This document shows positions 52,252 through 63,357 of a stretch of 64,000 bases of DNA, piece after piece. A program made the translations under genes and the position numbers. The notes under the pieces were generated by a model that searched no databases, was not told the DNA's origin, and saw nothing but the letters and a program-made list of their open reading frames with translations. The DNA is taken from NCBI RefSeq assembly GCF_016055185.1, contig NZ_JAECVR010000001.1, positions 198,345 through 262,344 of the forward strand, in the 5' to 3' direction. The stretch comes from Paenactinomyces guangxiensis (GTDB lineage: Bacteria; Bacillota; Bacilli; Thermoactinomycetales; Thermoactinomycetaceae). Position 1 is the first letter of the stretch, and each line of letters opens with the position of its first letter.

Positions 52252-52809
52252 TTATACCCGCGGCAGGGTAATTCCGGTTTGATTCTGGTATTTCCCCTGT
52301 TTATGGCGATAGGAGACCTCACATGCTTCATCGCTTTCATAAAATAACACCTGGCATAAACCTTCGTTGGAATAGATTTTGGCGGGAAGCGGGGTGGTAT
52401 TGGAGATTTCCAGGGTAACGTGTCCCTCCCAGCCGGGTTCAAACGGTGTGACGTTGGTAATGATGCCGCAGCGGGCATAGGTTGATTTGCCGACACAGAC
52501 GGCCAGCACATTCTCCGGAATCCGGAAATACTCAACCGACCGGGCGAGGGCAAAGGAGTTGGGCGGAATGATGCAAACATCTCCTTTAAAGTCAATAAAC
52601 GAATCAGAGTTGATCTTTTTCGGGTCAATAATTGTGTTTAAGGCGTTGTGAAAGATTTTATATTCATCTGCTACACGCAGATCATAGCCGTAACTGCTCA
52701 AACCGAAGCTGACCGCTTCTCCTTTTCCTACGTTGCTTTCAATAAACGGCTCAATCATGTGATGTTCGATGGCCATTTTCCGGATCCACTTGTCTGACTT
52801 AATGCTCAT
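52252..52809 (-). CDS. dcd: dCTP deaminase
   Basis: 185 residues from ATG 52809 ([20 protein letters not shown]) behind AAGGGG; longer starts lack a site. It deaminates dCTP to dUTP (or directly to dUMP in bifunctional forms). Motifs [28 protein letters not shown] and [17 protein letters not shown] are those of the trimeric Dcd/dUTPase fold. Lone gene before metC. Note that comEB (dCMP deaminase) is absent from the comE cluster here. Confidence 0.93.
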   Translation of the reverse strand: MSIKSDKWIRKMAIEHHMIEPFIESNVGKGEAVSFGLSSYGYDLRVADEYKIFHNALNTIIDPKKINSDSFIDFKGDVCIIPPNSFALARSVEYFRIPENVLAVCVGKSTYARCGIITNVTPFEPGWEGHVTLEISNTTPLPAKIYSNEGLCQVLFYESDEACEVSYRHKQGKYQNQTGITLPRV

Positions 52810-52901
52810 CGTTAAACTGCCCCTTCTATCAATCTCTTTTCTCCCATTGTACATGATGATAAACAAAAGAAAAACGCCTCCGATTGAGACGTCAGCGATC
52901 A

Positions 52902-54065
52902 TCATTTTCCAGATACGGCCACCTGGACTTTTTCCGCGATTGCCTGCGCGAGATCATCAATCAGATCGTCTGCATTTTCCAGACCGACGGACAGGCGCAA
53001 CAAGCCATCTGTAATTCCGTGTTTGGCGCGTACTTCCGGCGGCATGGAAGCATGGGACATCCGGGCGGGATAAGATAAAATGCTTTCAACTGCCCCCAGG
53101 CTGACCGCCACAATCGGCAACCGGACCCGGTTTAAAATATGATGCACCTTTTCCTTGCTGCCAACATCAAAGGAAAGAACCGCTCCGTGTCCGCTTGCCT
53201 GCATATCCTGCACATGGTGACCGGGATGCGAGGGTAAGCCGGTATAATATACCTTTTCTACATCGGGATGTTGTTGTAACCAGAGTGCCAGCTTTTCTGC
53301 ACTTTTCGTTGATGCTTCCATCCGCGCCTGGAGAGTTTTGAGTCCCCGCATCACCAACCAGCAGTCCTGCACTCCCAGGATCGCCCCAAACGCATTTTGC
53401 AGTAGCGCGATTTGTTCAGCGATTTCTTCATCCTTCACTGCCACCAGTCCGGCAACCACATCACTGTGCCCGCCGATAAATTTGGTTGCGCTGTGGACAA
53501 CAATATCTGCTCCCAACGAAAGCGGTTGCTGGAAATAAGGAGTTAGGAAGGTATTGTCCACAATCGTCAATAAACGGTTGGCACGGGCGATTCCAACAAT
53601 CCCCTTCAAATCTGTCACTTTCAATAAAGGATTGGAAGGAGTTTCAACATAGATGGCCTTTGTGTTGGCACGAACGGCGTTATTTACCTGATGCAGGTCA
53701 GTTGTATCGACAAAGGTGGTTTCAATCCCCATCCGGTCAAACACTTTTGTCAGTACACGGTATGTTCCCCCATACACGTCCTGAGAAACAATCAAATGGT
53801 CTCCCCGCGAAAAAAGCAGGAACACGGTGGAGATGGCTGCCATCCCCGAGGCAAAAGCGAAGCCGCGACATCCCCTTTCCAGGCTGGCAATGGTTTCTTC
53901 CAGGGCGTGACGGGTCGGGTTTCCCGAACGGGCATAATCAAATTCACCCGGTTGATCAATGTTAAACTGATGGTAGGTAGAAGCCTGGTAAATCGGGATG
54001 CTTGAAGCACCGGTGAAGGAATCAATCTCGTTTCCGTTATGGAGCAAACGTGTTTCAAACCTCAT
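52902..54065 (-). CDS. metC: Cystathionine beta-lyase (MetC-like)
   Basis: 387-residue PLP enzyme of the Cys/Met metabolism family. PLP lysine in [18 protein letters not shown]; cofactor contacts [16 protein letters not shown] and [13 protein letters not shown]. It overlaps the upstream metI gene by four bases. In B. subtilis the metI-metC pair makes homocysteine: MetI forms cystathionine, MetC cleaves it. Order and shared S-box leader support that role; sequence alone would not separate lyase from synthase. Confidence 0.88.
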   Translation of the reverse strand: MRFETRLLHNGNEIDSFTGASSIPIYQASTYHQFNIDQPGEFDYARSGNPTRHALEETIASLERGCRGFAFASGMAAISTVFLLFSRGDHLIVSQDVYGGTYRVLTKVFDRMGIETTFVDTTDLHQVNNAVRANTKAIYVETPSNPLLKVTDLKGIVGIARANRLLTIVDNTFLTPYFQQPLSLGADIVVHSATKFIGGHSDVVAGLVAVKDEEIAEQIALLQNAFGAILGVQDCWLVMRGLKTLQARMEASTKSAEKLALWLQQHPDVEKVYYTGLPSHPGHHVQDMQASGHGAVLSFDVGSKEKVHHILNRVRLPIVAVSLGAVESILSYPARMSHASMPPEVRAKHGITDGLLRLSVGLENADDLIDDLAQAIAEKVQVAVSGK

Positions 54066-55231
54066 CTTACTCTACCTCCTTGATTGACTGTCCGTTCTGC
54101 TTGTGCAAAAGCATTTGCCAGGTCCTGCTTCAAATCGTCCACATGCTCAATGCCTGCGGAGAAACGCAAAAGCCGCTCGCAGACCCCTACTTTTTCACGA
54201 ATGTCCTGCGGGATATCCGCATGGGTTTGCGTTGCCGGGTAGGTGATTAAACTTTCCACTCCCCCTAAACTCTCCGCAAAAGTAATAATCTTTAAATTTT
54301 CGAGAAAAGGTCCAATCCATTGTTTATTTTTGACACGAAACGAAAGCATGCCGCCACAGCCTTTTCCCTGCTCACTGAGGATTGATCTGCTTTTTTCGTC
54401 CAGCTCGGGATAGAAAACTTCCGTCACTCCCGGGTGTTCGTGTAAAAACCTGGCCAGCTGACTCGCATTTTCCTGATGTTTTTCCATACGCAGAGCCAAT
54501 GTTTTCATGCCTCTCATCAACAGCCAGGCATCGAGAGGCCCCAGAGTGGCTCCGATGGAATTATGGATGAACCGAATCCGTTCCGAAAGCTCTTCCCCTT
54601 TCGTGACGATCAACCCGGCCAGCACATCGTTATGTCCGCCCAAATACTTGGTGGCACTGTGAATAACAATATCTGCACCCAATTGAATCGGCTGTTGATG
54701 ATACGGAGTCATAAAGGTGTTATCTACGATAGATAATAATTGATGCCGCCCGGCGATCCGGCATATCGCCGCCAGATCGGTCACGCGCATCAACGGATTG
54801 GTGACTGTCTCGATAAAAATTGCTTTTGTATGGGGACGGACCGCCTGTTCAACCGCATCCAGGTCCCGCAGATCAACATAGGAAAAGGTAAGCCCAAAAC
54901 GTGATAGAACTTCTTCAAACAAACGATATGTACCGCCGTAGAGATCAAGGGAAACAATCAGGTGATCCCCTTTGGAAAAGATTCCCATTACGGTTTGAAT
55001 GGCCGCCATTCCCGAACTGCAGGCAAACCCGGCATCCCCGCCTTCCAACCGGGCGATGCTTTCTTCCAGTACGTCACGGGTCGGGTTTGCCGTGCGTGAA
55101 TAATCATAGCCTGTGCTGACACCGAGGCCGATATGTTCATAAGCAGTGGCAAAGTAGACAGGGAAACTGATTGCACCCGTTTTTTTCTCTTTCTTGGTTC
55201 CAACTTGAGCCAGTTGTGTTTCCAGTCGCAA
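54062..55231 (-). CDS. metI: Cystathionine gamma-synthase / O-acetylhomoserine thiolyase
   Basis: 389-residue PLP enzyme, first gene of the metI-metC operon. YDYSRTANPTRDVLEESIAR and IVIHSATKYLGGHNDVLAG (PLP lysine) define the family. It joins O-acyl-homoserine with cysteine or sulphide. Directly preceded by a SAM riboswitch, so turned off when S-adenosylmethionine is plentiful. Confidence 0.9.
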   Translation of the reverse strand: MRLETQLAQVGTKKEKKTGAISFPVYFATAYEHIGLGVSTGYDYSRTANPTRDVLEESIARLEGGDAGFACSSGMAAIQTVMGIFSKGDHLIVSLDLYGGTYRLFEEVLSRFGLTFSYVDLRDLDAVEQAVRPHTKAIFIETVTNPLMRVTDLAAICRIAGRHQLLSIVDNTFMTPYHQQPIQLGADIVIHSATKYLGGHNDVLAGLIVTKGEELSERIRFIHNSIGATLGPLDAWLLMRGMKTLALRMEKHQENASQLARFLHEHPGVTEVFYPELDEKSRSILSEQGKGCGGMLSFRVKNKQWIGPFLENLKIITFAESLGGVESLITYPATQTHADIPQDIREKVGVCERLLRFSAGIEHVDDLKQDLANAFAQAERTVNQGGRVR

Positions 55232-55282
55232 AGGTGGTACCTCCTGTCGAGATGGTTAAGTTTCCGGCGTTTCAAATCGATG

Positions 55283-55450
55283 AAAAAAGCCTCTTCTCTT
55301 TGGATAAGAGAAGAGGCCGGCTATTCCTCAGCATCTTCTCTTATCTTTCAGGAACAATCGTTCCTGCAGGAATTGGCACCATCCGATGTGGGATTCACAT
55401 CGAGGTTGCCGGGCTTCATCGGGCCAGTCCCTCCGCCGCTCTGGATAAGA
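55283..55450 (-). promoter_or_regulatory. SAM-I riboswitch (S-box) of metI-metC
   Basis: On the minus strand: CTTATCCAGAGCGGCGGAGG, GACTGGCCCGATGAAGCCCG, GCAACC and GGTGCCAATTCCTGC are the conserved S-box core, ending AGATAAGAGAAGATG. The terminator GCCTCTTCTCTT-GGATA-AAGAGAAGAGGC with T6 (55317-55283) follows and overlaps the antiterminator sequence. Confidence 0.95.
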
Positions 55451-55652
55451 GAATGAATTTCATATGCAAATATCATGGTTTAGATCAGATCGTAATACTT
55501 GAAATGATTATATTCACGTTTTATCTCATTGTCAAGAGATTTAAATATATTCATTAACTCACATACACATACATTTAATTGATTTCCTGCAAACCTTTCC
55601 CTTACAATGGTTGTAACCGTTTCAATTTTACTATTTTTATTGGAGGTTCCTT

Positions 55653-56846
55653 ATGTCAAATAACAAATCCCTCATTGAGCTGACAGATAAATACGGAGCA
55701 AAAAACTATCACCCCCTTCCGATCGTCATTTCCAAAGCGGAAAGAATCTGGGTGGAAGACGCGGACGGAAAACGCTACATGGATATGTTAAGCGCTTACT
55801 CCGCTCTCAATCATGGGCACCGCCATCCACGTCTCATTCAAGCCTTAAAAGATCAGGCGGACAAAGTAACCTTAACCTCCCGCGCTTTTCATAACGACCA
55901 GCTGGGAGCCTTTTATGAAAAAGTGGCACACCTGACCGGAAAAGAAATGGTTCTTCCCATGAACACCGGTGCAGAAGCTGTAGAAACCGCGATCAAAGCG
56001 GTTCGCCGCTGGGCCTACGATGTGAAAAAGGTTCCGGAGAACCAGGCAGAGATGATCGTCTGTGAGGAGAATTTCCATGGCCGGACCGTCACTGCCGTCT
56101 CCCTTTCTTCCAATGATGAATATAAACGGGGATTCGGGCCGCTCACACCCGGATTTAAAATCATTCCCTACGGGGACACAGAAGCCCTGAAAAGGGCCAT
56201 CACCCCAAATACCGCCGCATTCCTGCTTGAGCCGATCCAGGGGGAAGCCGGTGTAATCGTACCGCCGGAAGGATACCTGAGGGAAGCTTATCAGATTTGT
56301 AAGGACAACCATGTTCTCTTCGTCGCGGATGAAATCCAAACCGGCTTTGGCCGTACCGGGCAAACATTTGCCTGTGACTGGGAAGATGTAAAACCGGATA
56401 TGTATATTATGGGCAAGGCTTTGGGAGGCGGAGTGATGCCCATCTCGGCAGTCGCCGCAGATAAGGAGATCCTCGGCGTGTTTGAGCCGGGGTCACACGG
56501 TTCCACCTTTGGCGGAAACCCGTTGGCTTGTGCTGTTGCCATCGCCGCACTGGATGTTCTTGAGGAAGAAGAGCTCACAAAACGCTCCCGGGAGCTTGGG
56601 GAACACTTTATCGGTGAACTGCGCAAAATCGACAACCCGCACATAAAAGAGATCCGCGGTAAAGGTTTGTTTATCGGTATGGAACTTGATCAACCGGCCC
56701 GTCCCTATTGCGAACAATTGATGGCCGAAGGGCTCCTGTGCAAAGAAACCCATGAAAACACCATCCGTTTCGCTCCGCCGCTGATCATTACCAAAGAGGA
56801 GCTTGATCTGGCACTGGATAAAGTGCGTAAAGTGCTTTCGAAATAA
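55653..56846 (+). CDS. rocD: Ornithine aminotransferase
   Basis: 397-residue class-III PLP aminotransferase converting ornithine and 2-oxoglutarate to glutamate semialdehyde and glutamate in arginine/ornithine breakdown. N-terminus [20 protein letters not shown] is typical of Roc[35 protein letters not shown] and [17 protein letters not shown] (PLP lysine) follow. Start ATG 55653 after GGAGG. No other roc gene is adjacent. Confidence 0.94.
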   Translation: MSNNKSLIELTDKYGAKNYHPLPIVISKAERIWVEDADGKRYMDMLSAYSALNHGHRHPRLIQALKDQADKVTLTSRAFHNDQLGAFYEKVAHLTGKEMVLPMNTGAEAVETAIKAVRRWAYDVKKVPENQAEMIVCEENFHGRTVTAVSLSSNDEYKRGFGPLTPGFKIIPYGDTEALKRAITPNTAAFLLEPIQGEAGVIVPPEGYLREAYQICKDNHVLFVADEIQTGFGRTGQTFACDWEDVKPDMYIMGKALGGGVMPISAVAADKEILGVFEPGSHGSTFGGNPLACAVAIAALDVLEEEELTKRSRELGEHFIGELRKIDNPHIKEIRGKGLFIGMELDQPARPYCEQLMAEGLLCKETHENTIRFAPPLIITKEELDLALDKVRKVLSK

Positions 56847-56854
56847 AAAAGGCG

Positions 56855-56882
56855 AACCTTCTCTGCCATGGCAGAGAAGGTT
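56855..56882. terminator. rocD terminator
   Basis: AACCTTCTCTGC-CATG-GCAGAGAAGGTT followed by TGTTTT; between convergent rocD and comEA. Confidence 0.85.
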
Positions 56883-56923
56883 TGTTTTCATTTATTAACA
56901 AAGGACTGGGCCGGCTGATCCAT

Positions 56924-57595
56924 TCATTCCACTGTGATTTGATCACGAAATTTCGCCAGTGTCTTCTCCCCAATTCCCGGAACATCAGTTAGATTATCAA
57001 CCGATTGAAACTTTCCGTGTTCTTCCCGATAGCGAACAATTGCCTCTGCTTTAGAAGGGCCGACTCCGTTTAGCTGTTGCAACTCCTGTACGGTTGCAGT
57101 ATTCACATTTATTTTTGCGGAAGGGTTTTTAGACTTGTCAAAAGAATCTATATCTTGTCCGGCTGTCGGCGATGCTTTGGCTGTCCGGTATATGTCCGGA
57201 ACGGTTTCACCTTTTTTCGGGACGTATATCACCATCCCGTCTGCCAAGGGTTGGGCCAAATTCACTTGATTGAGATCAGCTGATTGATTTGCTCCGCCCG
57301 CTTTTTGAATGGCCTCGTAAACCCGGGCAGTTGCAGCAAGTTCATAGATGCCCGGGTTATTGACAGCACCTTTTACATCTACAATCAGCCGGGGAGCTTT
57401 TTTGGAAATTGCCGGAGAACCCGAACCGGAAACTTTTTTCTCTTTGGCCAGCGGCTGATACGGTTGCAGTGAAGGTTCAGCCTGTTCAGCTGAATTTCCG
57501 TCATCGCCCAAAAAACTGAATGCTAACAGCACCATGCATACTCCCAAAGCAACCGCCAGTACTTTCTCTCTCAACGTCCACTCGATCCGTACCAA
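56924..57595 (-). CDS. comEA: ComEA DNA-binding competence protein
   Basis: 223 residues. One N-terminal TM (VLAVALGVCMVLLAFSFLG), a proline-rich linker, an SLBB domain (RLIVDVKGAVNNPGIYEL), and a C-terminal helix-hairpin-helix pair (INVNTATVQELQQLNGVGPS, NLTDVPGIGEKTLAKFR). It binds incoming double-stranded DNA at the membrane and passes it to ComEC. It is isolated from comEC by accessory genes and lacks comEB downstream. Divergent from comER as in Bacillus. Confidence 0.95.
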   Translation of the reverse strand: MVRIEWTLREKVLAVALGVCMVLLAFSFLGDDGNSAEQAEPSLQPYQPLAKEKKVSGSGSPAISKKAPRLIVDVKGAVNNPGIYELAATARVYEAIQKAGGANQSADLNQVNLAQPLADGMVIYVPKKGETVPDIYRTAKASPTAGQDIDSFDKSKNPSAKINVNTATVQELQQLNGVGPSKAEAIVRYREEHGKFQSVDNLTDVPGIGEKTLAKFRDQITVE

Positions 57596-57717
57596 TTTAC
57601 CGCCTCCTCTGAGTCATAAGTCACGAGAGTGATTCATTCTCTTTCATATCAGCCTGTCCGGTTACGTAAGAATAAAAATATTGTTCTGCGATGGTTGCAG
57701 ACTAGGAGGGATCACCT

Positions 57718-58548
57718 GTGAAGATTGGCTTTATCGGAACCGGAAGCATGGGACGCACGTTGGTAGAAGCATTTATTCACGCCCAAACGTTCCTGCCGTC
57801 AGAGATTGTGATCAGCAACCGTACGCAAAAGACAGCCGATCAATTGGCGGCCGCATACCCGGGTATACAGGTTGCCCACAACAACCTTGAACTGGTTCAA
57901 CAAGTCTCCTGTTTTTTTATCTGCGTAAAACCGGGGGAATTTCGTCAGGTATTTGAAGACATCCTCCCAGGCATCAAAGCTGACCAACTGGCAATCTCCA
58001 TCACCAGCCCTGTGATGCTCGAAGATTTGGAAAAATGGCTCCCCTGCAAAGTAGCCAAGATTATTCCCAGTATCACCAACCAGGTCCTGTGCGGCAGCTC
58101 CCTTTATATCCCCGGTTCCAGAATAACCCCTAAGGAAGAGCAGTGGCTGCATCAACTGCTTTCCACCATCAGCAACCCGTTGAAAGTAGATGAAAGACAT
58201 ACACGAATCTCCTCAGATCTGGCAAGTTGTGCCCCGGCCTTCCTGGCAAATATTCTGGAGCAAATGGTGGAAGCGGCCGTGAAAAAAACAGGGATTCCCC
58301 CTGAAACAGCCGCTCCGCTGGTAGCCCAAATGGCATTGGGAGTCGGAAAATTGCTCACTGAGGGCGGGTTCTCATTGCATTCACTCCAACAGCGTGTTTC
58401 CGTCCCCGGAGGAATCACGGCAGAAGGCCTTGAACTGCTTGAACAAGAATTATCTCCTGCATTTGACAAACTTTTTCATATCACTCATGCCAAGTACGAG
58501 GAAGATGTTGAAAAAGTAAAGCGTTCTCTTCAATATCGATCCATATGA
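57718..58548 (+). CDS. comER: ComER, pyrroline-5-carboxylate reductase homologue
   Basis: 276 residues from GTG 57718, with AGGAGG nine bases upstream. Rossmann start KIGFIGTGSMGRTLVEAFIH; FFICVKPGEFRQVFEDI and the P5CR-like C-terminus VSVPGGITAEGLELLEQEL. The gene is divergent from comEA, the B. subtilis comER position. ComER affects sporulation and biofilm signalling in Bacillus rather than proline synthesis. A true ProI activity is possible but less likely by context. Confidence 0.88.
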   Translation: MKIGFIGTGSMGRTLVEAFIHAQTFLPSEIVISNRTQKTADQLAAAYPGIQVAHNNLELVQQVSCFFICVKPGEFRQVFEDILPGIKADQLAISITSPVMLEDLEKWLPCKVAKIIPSITNQVLCGSSLYIPGSRITPKEEQWLHQLLSTISNPLKVDERHTRISSDLASCAPAFLANILEQMVEAAVKKTGIPPETAAPLVAQMALGVGKLLTEGGFSLHSLQQRVSVPGGITAEGLELLEQELSPAFDKLFHITHAKYEEDVEKVKRSLQYRSI

Positions 58549-58646
58549 CCTGTTCCCATTTTTCCATATAATATAACTTTTACCAAAAAATTCAAACCCC
58601 CGGCGCCGGATCATTACGCTGAGGGGTTATTTAGTATCTTTGTTCT

Positions 58647-59414
58647 TTATTCAGAGATTCCGTTATCTTGTTTTTTCAGATGGGCTGAAAAAAGTTGCTT
58701 TACATATTCAATTTCATTTTGATCCCAGTAACTCATCAACTTCTCAACAGCATACTGATTTAATGGTCTGTTCGCTTTAATCGGTATGTTTTTTGATTTA
58801 AAAAATTCATGGAACTTTTTGATATCTTCAACCGATCCGCGGCCATTCCACCATAAGTCGAGAAAGTTGCCGTCTTTAAAATATAAAATATAGTCACCCT
58901 CAAAGCCGCCGTCACCATCATTGCCATAATCAAGAGAAACACGTTCTACTTCATCCCAAGAATATTTAATGGAATCCCCTACCGATTCAGGCAGGGAAAG
59001 GCGAACCCCATCTTTCTTTACAAGGATATATGTATCCATGGCAAATGGAACCAATATGAATAACACAACTACAAACGGAAGCACAGATGCAGAGAATGCT
59101 TCATCTTTAGTAGAAAGAGTCACTAAGTAAAAAAAGAGGGCCAAGGGAAACGCTACAAATATACAAATGGTAAAGTTATGAGGCCGCTCAAAAAAAATTG
59201 ATGATGGTGACCAGTACAGCCATTTTTGAAAAAAGAATAAGCCGAAAAGAGTGCCCGTTGTAAATAACAATAAAAACAAGACCCATATCGCACTGTATTT
59301 GTGATTTTCCCACTGGCGAAAAAATGCAGAATGATACAGGGGTCTGTTTAATAATAACAGTATTTTTTTTACACGATCCAATCCTGGTATCCGATCTTTG
59401 GTCATATCCTCCAT
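58647..59414 (-). CDS. Hypothetical membrane protein with C-terminal soluble domain
   Basis: 255 residues. Three or four TM segments: AIWVLFLLLFTTGTLFGLFFF, FTICIFVAFPLALFFYLVTL, VLPFVVVLFILVPFAMDTYI. Then a PH-like soluble part (YSWDEVERVSLDYGNDGDGG, GDYILYFKDGNFLDLWWNG) and a helical end. The layout recalls YdbT/PH-domain membrane proteins, but I do not recognise a family. Convergent with comER. Confidence 0.7.
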   Translation of the reverse strand: MEDMTKDRIPGLDRVKKILLLLNRPLYHSAFFRQWENHKYSAIWVLFLLLFTTGTLFGLFFFQKWLYWSPSSIFFERPHNFTICIFVAFPLALFFYLVTLSTKDEAFSASVLPFVVVLFILVPFAMDTYILVKKDGVRLSLPESVGDSIKYSWDEVERVSLDYGNDGDGGFEGDYILYFKDGNFLDLWWNGRGSVEDIKKFHEFFKSKNIPIKANRPLNQYAVEKLMSYWDQNEIEYVKQLFSAHLKKQDNGISE

Positions 59415-59526
59415 CCTTTTAAATCAGATTTTTACAATTTTGCTTCCGTCAATGTTTGTTACCCGGTTTCTCCCCTATTCTACCAAAAAGAGGACCCGCA
59501 GAGCAGATCCTCTCTTTTGATAATAT

Positions 59527-61998
59527 TTATTTCGCCACAATATTAACCAGTTTGCCCGGTACCACAATCACTTTACGTACGGTTTTGCCGTCGACCAAAT
59601 CTTGAATCCGCTCCTGGGCAAGGGCTTGTTTCTCCACTTCTTCGCGGGAAGCTGAGGTAGAAACAACTAATTTCTCCCTGACTTTTCCGTTGATTTGAAC
59701 AGCGATTTCTACTTCGTTCAGCACAAGCGCTTCCGGGTCAAACGAAGGCCAGTCCTGTGCATGGACACTGCCTTCTCCGCCCATGATTTGCCACAGCTCT
59801 TCTGTGATGTGCGGAACAAAGGGCGCCAACAGGATCACCAGCTTCTCCAGCGCTTCACGCAGGGTTCCTCGGTCCGCATGCTCAGGATAACTGTACAACG
59901 CGTTTACCAGTTCCATAATCGCGCTGATTGCCGTGTTAAAATGGCTTCTCTCACCAATTTCATGCGTCACTTTTTTGATGGTCTGATGCAGGACGCGGTG
60001 CAATTCACGGGCATCGCGATCCGGCTCGGGTGCCGGTGTCAGATTCCGGCCAAACAACGATTCATGCTGGCCAATCAAACGCCAGACCCGGTTTAAAAAG
60101 CGATAGCTCCCTTCGACTCCCGTATCGCTCCAATCCAAATCGCGATCAGGCGGGGCAGCAAACAGGATAAATAAGCGGGCTGTATCAGCTCCATATTTAT
60201 CGACAATCTCCAGGGGGCTGACGACATTCCCTTTTGACTTGGACATCTTAAAACCTTCTTTAAGCACCATTCCCTGAGTTAAAAGGCTGTTGAACGGCTC
60301 ATCGACGGCAACCATGCCCGCATCATGCAACACTTTGGTGAAAAAGCGGGAATAAAGCAGATGGAGAACGGCATGTTCAATCCCGCCAATGTATTCGTCA
60401 ACCGGTAACCAGCTGTTGACTTTGTCCGGATCAAAAGGCATGTCCTTATTTTTGGCATCCGTATAGCGCATATAGTACCAGGAAGAGTCAAAGAAAGTAT
60501 CCATCGTATCCGTTTCACGGCGTGCCTGGCCACCACACGACGGGCAAGAGGTATGAACAAATGTTTCCGATGTGGTGAGCGGGTTGCTCTTGCCGTCAAA
60601 AACGACATCCTCCGGCAAAAGGACAGGCAGATCTTCTTTGGGAACGGGTACCGTACCGCACCGGTCACAATAGATCATCGGAATCGGTGTTCCCCAGTAA
60701 CGCTGGCGGGAAATGAGCCAGTCGCGCAAGCGGTAGTTCACCGTCGGGCCGCCCTGGTTGTTTTCTGCCAGATGGCCGGCGATCGCACCTATGGCTGTGC
60801 GATTATTCATTCCGTTGAAAGAGGCGGAGTTTAACAGCACTCCATCTTCGGTATAAGCCTCTGTGAGCGGCTCCGGCAACGGCCCTTCCGCAGGTTGAAT
60901 GACAGTTCGGATCGGCAAATGATATTTCCGCGCAAACTGGAAATCTCGTTCATCGTGGGCAGGTACCCCCATCACGGCCCCGGTCCCGTAATCCATCAGT
61001 ACATAGTTGGCAACCCAGATCGGGATTTCTTCCCCGGTCAACGGATGCCTGGCATAGGCGCCGGTAGGATAACCCACTTTTTCCGTCTCGGTCGAAGTCC
61101 GCTCAATCTCAGTTTCTTTTCTCATCTTTTCGATGAAACGGGTGATTACCTCTTCATTTTCTTTCCCCTTGATCAACCGGGGCACAAGCGGATGTTCGGG
61201 AGCCATCACCATATAGGTGACTCCGTACAAGGTATCCGGCCGGGTTGTAAAAACAGTGACCGGCTCATCATTTAATTCCGGAATGGCAAAGGTCACATGA
61301 GCCCCTTCACTTTTACCGATCCAGTTTCTTTGCATCGCTTTCACTTTTTCCGGCCAGCGGGGCAAACGATCCAATCCTTCCAAAAGGCGTTCCGCATAAT
61401 CAGTGATGCGCAAAAACCATTGTTCCAGTTCTTTCTTGGTTACTTCAGAGTCACAGCGCCAGCACTTTCCGTTCTCCACCTGCTCGTTTGCCAGAACGGT
61501 GTAGCAGGTTGGACACCAGTTGACGGACGCTTGTTTGCGATAGGCAAGCCCGCGCTCATAAAAGAGCAGGAATAACCACTGGTTAAATCGATAATACTCG
61601 GGCAGGCACGTACCGACATAACGGTCCCAATCATATGAAACTCCCATCAAGGATTGTTCTTTCACAAAGCGGTCCATATTTTTTAAGGTCCACTCTTTGG
61701 GATTGACGCCACGGTTAATAGCAGCGTTTTCCGCCGGCAGCCCAAAGGCATCCGCCCCCATGGGGTGCAAAACGCGATAGCCGTTCATTCTGCGGAAACG
61801 GGCCACAACATCACCGATGGAATAAACCCGCATATGGCCCATGTGAAGGCCGTCCCCCGAGGGGTAGGGAAACTGTTCCAACGCATAGTATTTCGGCTTT
61901 GATGTGTCTTCATCTGTTTCATATAACCGGGTCTTGTCCCAGTGTGCCTGCCATTTGGATTCAATCTCTTTTGGGGTATACTCTTTCAATGTTTTCAC
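59527..61998 (-). CDS. leuS: Leucyl-tRNA synthetase
   Basis: 823-residue class-I synthetase. HIGH motif [20 protein letters not shown] near 42-61. A zinc knot CPTCYTVL...CWRC. The CP1 editing domain includes the threonine-rich [18 protein letters not shown] and [18 protein letters not shown] in [10 protein letters not shown]. It charges tRNA-Leu and edits mischarged products. Preceded by a leucine T-box. Confidence 0.97.
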   Translation of the reverse strand: MKTLKEYTPKEIESKWQAHWDKTRLYETDEDTSKPKYYALEQFPYPSGDGLHMGHMRVYSIGDVVARFRRMNGYRVLHPMGADAFGLPAENAAINRGVNPKEWTLKNMDRFVKEQSLMGVSYDWDRYVGTCLPEYYRFNQWLFLLFYERGLAYRKQASVNWCPTCYTVLANEQVENGKCWRCDSEVTKKELEQWFLRITDYAERLLEGLDRLPRWPEKVKAMQRNWIGKSEGAHVTFAIPELNDEPVTVFTTRPDTLYGVTYMVMAPEHPLVPRLIKGKENEEVITRFIEKMRKETEIERTSTETEKVGYPTGAYARHPLTGEEIPIWVANYVLMDYGTGAVMGVPAHDERDFQFARKYHLPIRTVIQPAEGPLPEPLTEAYTEDGVLLNSASFNGMNNRTAIGAIAGHLAENNQGGPTVNYRLRDWLISRQRYWGTPIPMIYCDRCGTVPVPKEDLPVLLPEDVVFDGKSNPLTTSETFVHTSCPSCGGQARRETDTMDTFFDSSWYYMRYTDAKNKDMPFDPDKVNSWLPVDEYIGGIEHAVLHLLYSRFFTKVLHDAGMVAVDEPFNSLLTQGMVLKEGFKMSKSKGNVVSPLEIVDKYGADTARLFILFAAPPDRDLDWSDTGVEGSYRFLNRVWRLIGQHESLFGRNLTPAPEPDRDARELHRVLHQTIKKVTHEIGERSHFNTAISAIMELVNALYSYPEHADRGTLREALEKLVILLAPFVPHITEELWQIMGGEGSVHAQDWPSFDPEALVLNEVEIAVQINGKVREKLVVSTSASREEVEKQALAQERIQDLVDGKTVRKVIVVPGKLVNIVAK

Positions 61999-62044
61999 CC
62001 TCCAAACTCGTGCAGTCTCAGGCTAAGAAGTTTTTCTTCCAGTA

Positions 62045-62310
62045 AAAGTATAAAACCTCCCGCCCCCAGCATCTTTTCGCTAGGGACGAGAGGTTAGTTA
62101 ACAATTCCCGCGGTACCACCCTAATTAATGTCTGCTTATCGCAAACACTCACTCAGAATCCGTTAACGAGGACCAAACGCCAAAGAGTACTGGGGTTCCC
62201 CTTTGGGGCGATGAGGCGAGTTCACTTGCTTCCCCAGGTTGACTTTCACCAAAATGCCAACTCTCTGCGCTGGGCGCACAAATTACTATTCCTCATCATA
62301 GCTGTCAAAT
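62045..62310 (-). promoter_or_regulatory. T-box leader of leuS
   Basis: Minus strand: T-box AGGGTGGTACCGCGGGAATT (near 62122-62103) and a terminator CCTCTCGTCCC...GGGCGGGAGG with T-run. The specifier loop reads GTGAACTCGCC with the Leu codon CTC at 62220-62218. Confidence 0.93.
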
Positions 62311-62419
62311 ATTTAATTCACATTATATGCAACAGGTTTTACCTGTGTCAATGCTTTTTTAACGAAAAATTTATCTTATTTTCACCATGTTATCCATTCT
62401 TATCAGGGTGTATACATGT

Positions 62420-62761
62420 CTACTGCACACGAACATATTGTGCATCTCCCCATAACCGTTCCAGGTCATAGAACTCACGTTCATCTTTGTGGAAAACATG
62501 AACAACCACATCACCGAGATCAATCAATACCCAGCGCGCATCCTGGTAGCCTTCAATCCCCTTTAATATAATATCGGACTCCAGGACTTTTTCCTTAATA
62601 CCGGATACAATCGCCTGTACCTGTGTCTGGGAATTCCCATGACAGATCACAAAGTAATCTGCAAACACGGACAGCCCGCGAATATCCAGAATGGTCACAT
62701 TTTGGGCTTTTTTCTCCTCGGCAGCGGTGGCTGCTAACTGAGCGATTTCCACTAGATTCAA
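62420..62761 (-). CDS. rsfS: Ribosomal silencing factor RsfS
   Basis: 113 residues of the DUF143/Iojap family. It binds ribosomal protein L14 and blocks subunit joining under nutrient stress. VTILDIRGLSVFADYFVICH and GYQDARWVLIDLGDVVVHVF are the conserved blocks. Overlaps yqeK by four bases in the nadD-yqeK-rsfS operon. Confidence 0.95.
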   Translation of the reverse strand: MNLVEIAQLAATAAEEKKAQNVTILDIRGLSVFADYFVICHGNSQTQVQAIVSGIKEKVLESDIILKGIEGYQDARWVLIDLGDVVVHVFHKDEREFYDLERLWGDAQYVRVQ

Positions 62762-63357
62762 AAAGATTCCTCCCTTAGGTGCTTTTCAGCGATTTGGTCT
62801 AACATATCGTTACGTGCAAGCAAAGTAAGTGGATACACTTTTTGCCCGCGTTGGATCAGAAAGACAATAGAATTGTTCATAGCCTGAAGAACTGCCTGGT
62901 CCAAATCTGTTTTTGCCAGCTCCCGAACTTCATCTACACCGGGGAAACGGCGGCCGGGTTCAATATAGTCAGCTAAAAAAATAATTTTTTCAAGCTTGGA
63001 CATACCGGGACGGCCTGAGGTGTGATAGCGAACGGCATTTAATATGTCTTCATCCGTAATATGGAGTTCCTCCCGGATTACCTCGGCACCCACGGGAGCA
63101 TGCCACAATTCTTTGTGATAAGAAAGAAGATCTTCAGGGAGATGGCACTTCTTAATCCAGGAAACTAATTCATCCGTCTCCCAAAACTTACAGTAGTCAT
63201 GTAATATTCCTGCTACTTCAGCCCGGTCCGGATCAACCCCTTCACGTCTGGCCAGTTCTGCCGCTGTTTCGGAGACGCGGAGGGTGTGTTCCCATCTCGC
63301 GGGAGTTAACTGCTTTTTTGTAGCTTGCAATAAAAACTCACGTTCCATACAATCCAT
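62758..63357 (-). CDS. yqeK: YqeK HD-domain Ap4A hydrolase
   Basis: 199 residues. HD-superfamily metal site: RWEHTLRVSETAAELARREG, VAGILHDYCKFW (HD), HAPVGAEVI and YHTSGRPGMSKLEKIIFLAD. YqeK proteins hydrolyse diadenosine tetraphosphate symmetrically. It overlaps nadD by 20 bases. Confidence 0.93.
   Translation of the reverse strand: MDCMEREFLLQATKKQLTPARWEHTLRVSETAAELARREGVDPDRAEVAGILHDYCKFWETDELVSWIKKCHLPEDLLSYHKELWHAPVGAEVIREELHITDEDILNAVRYHTSGRPGMSKLEKIIFLADYIEPGRRFPGVDEVRELAKTDLDQAVLQAMNNSIVFLIQRGQKVYPLTLLARNDMLDQIAEKHLREESF

Noticed and set aside
52902-55231. Tandem duplication artefact of one PLP enzyme
   Set aside because: The two proteins differ along their whole length and match the known metI-metC pair with an S-box.
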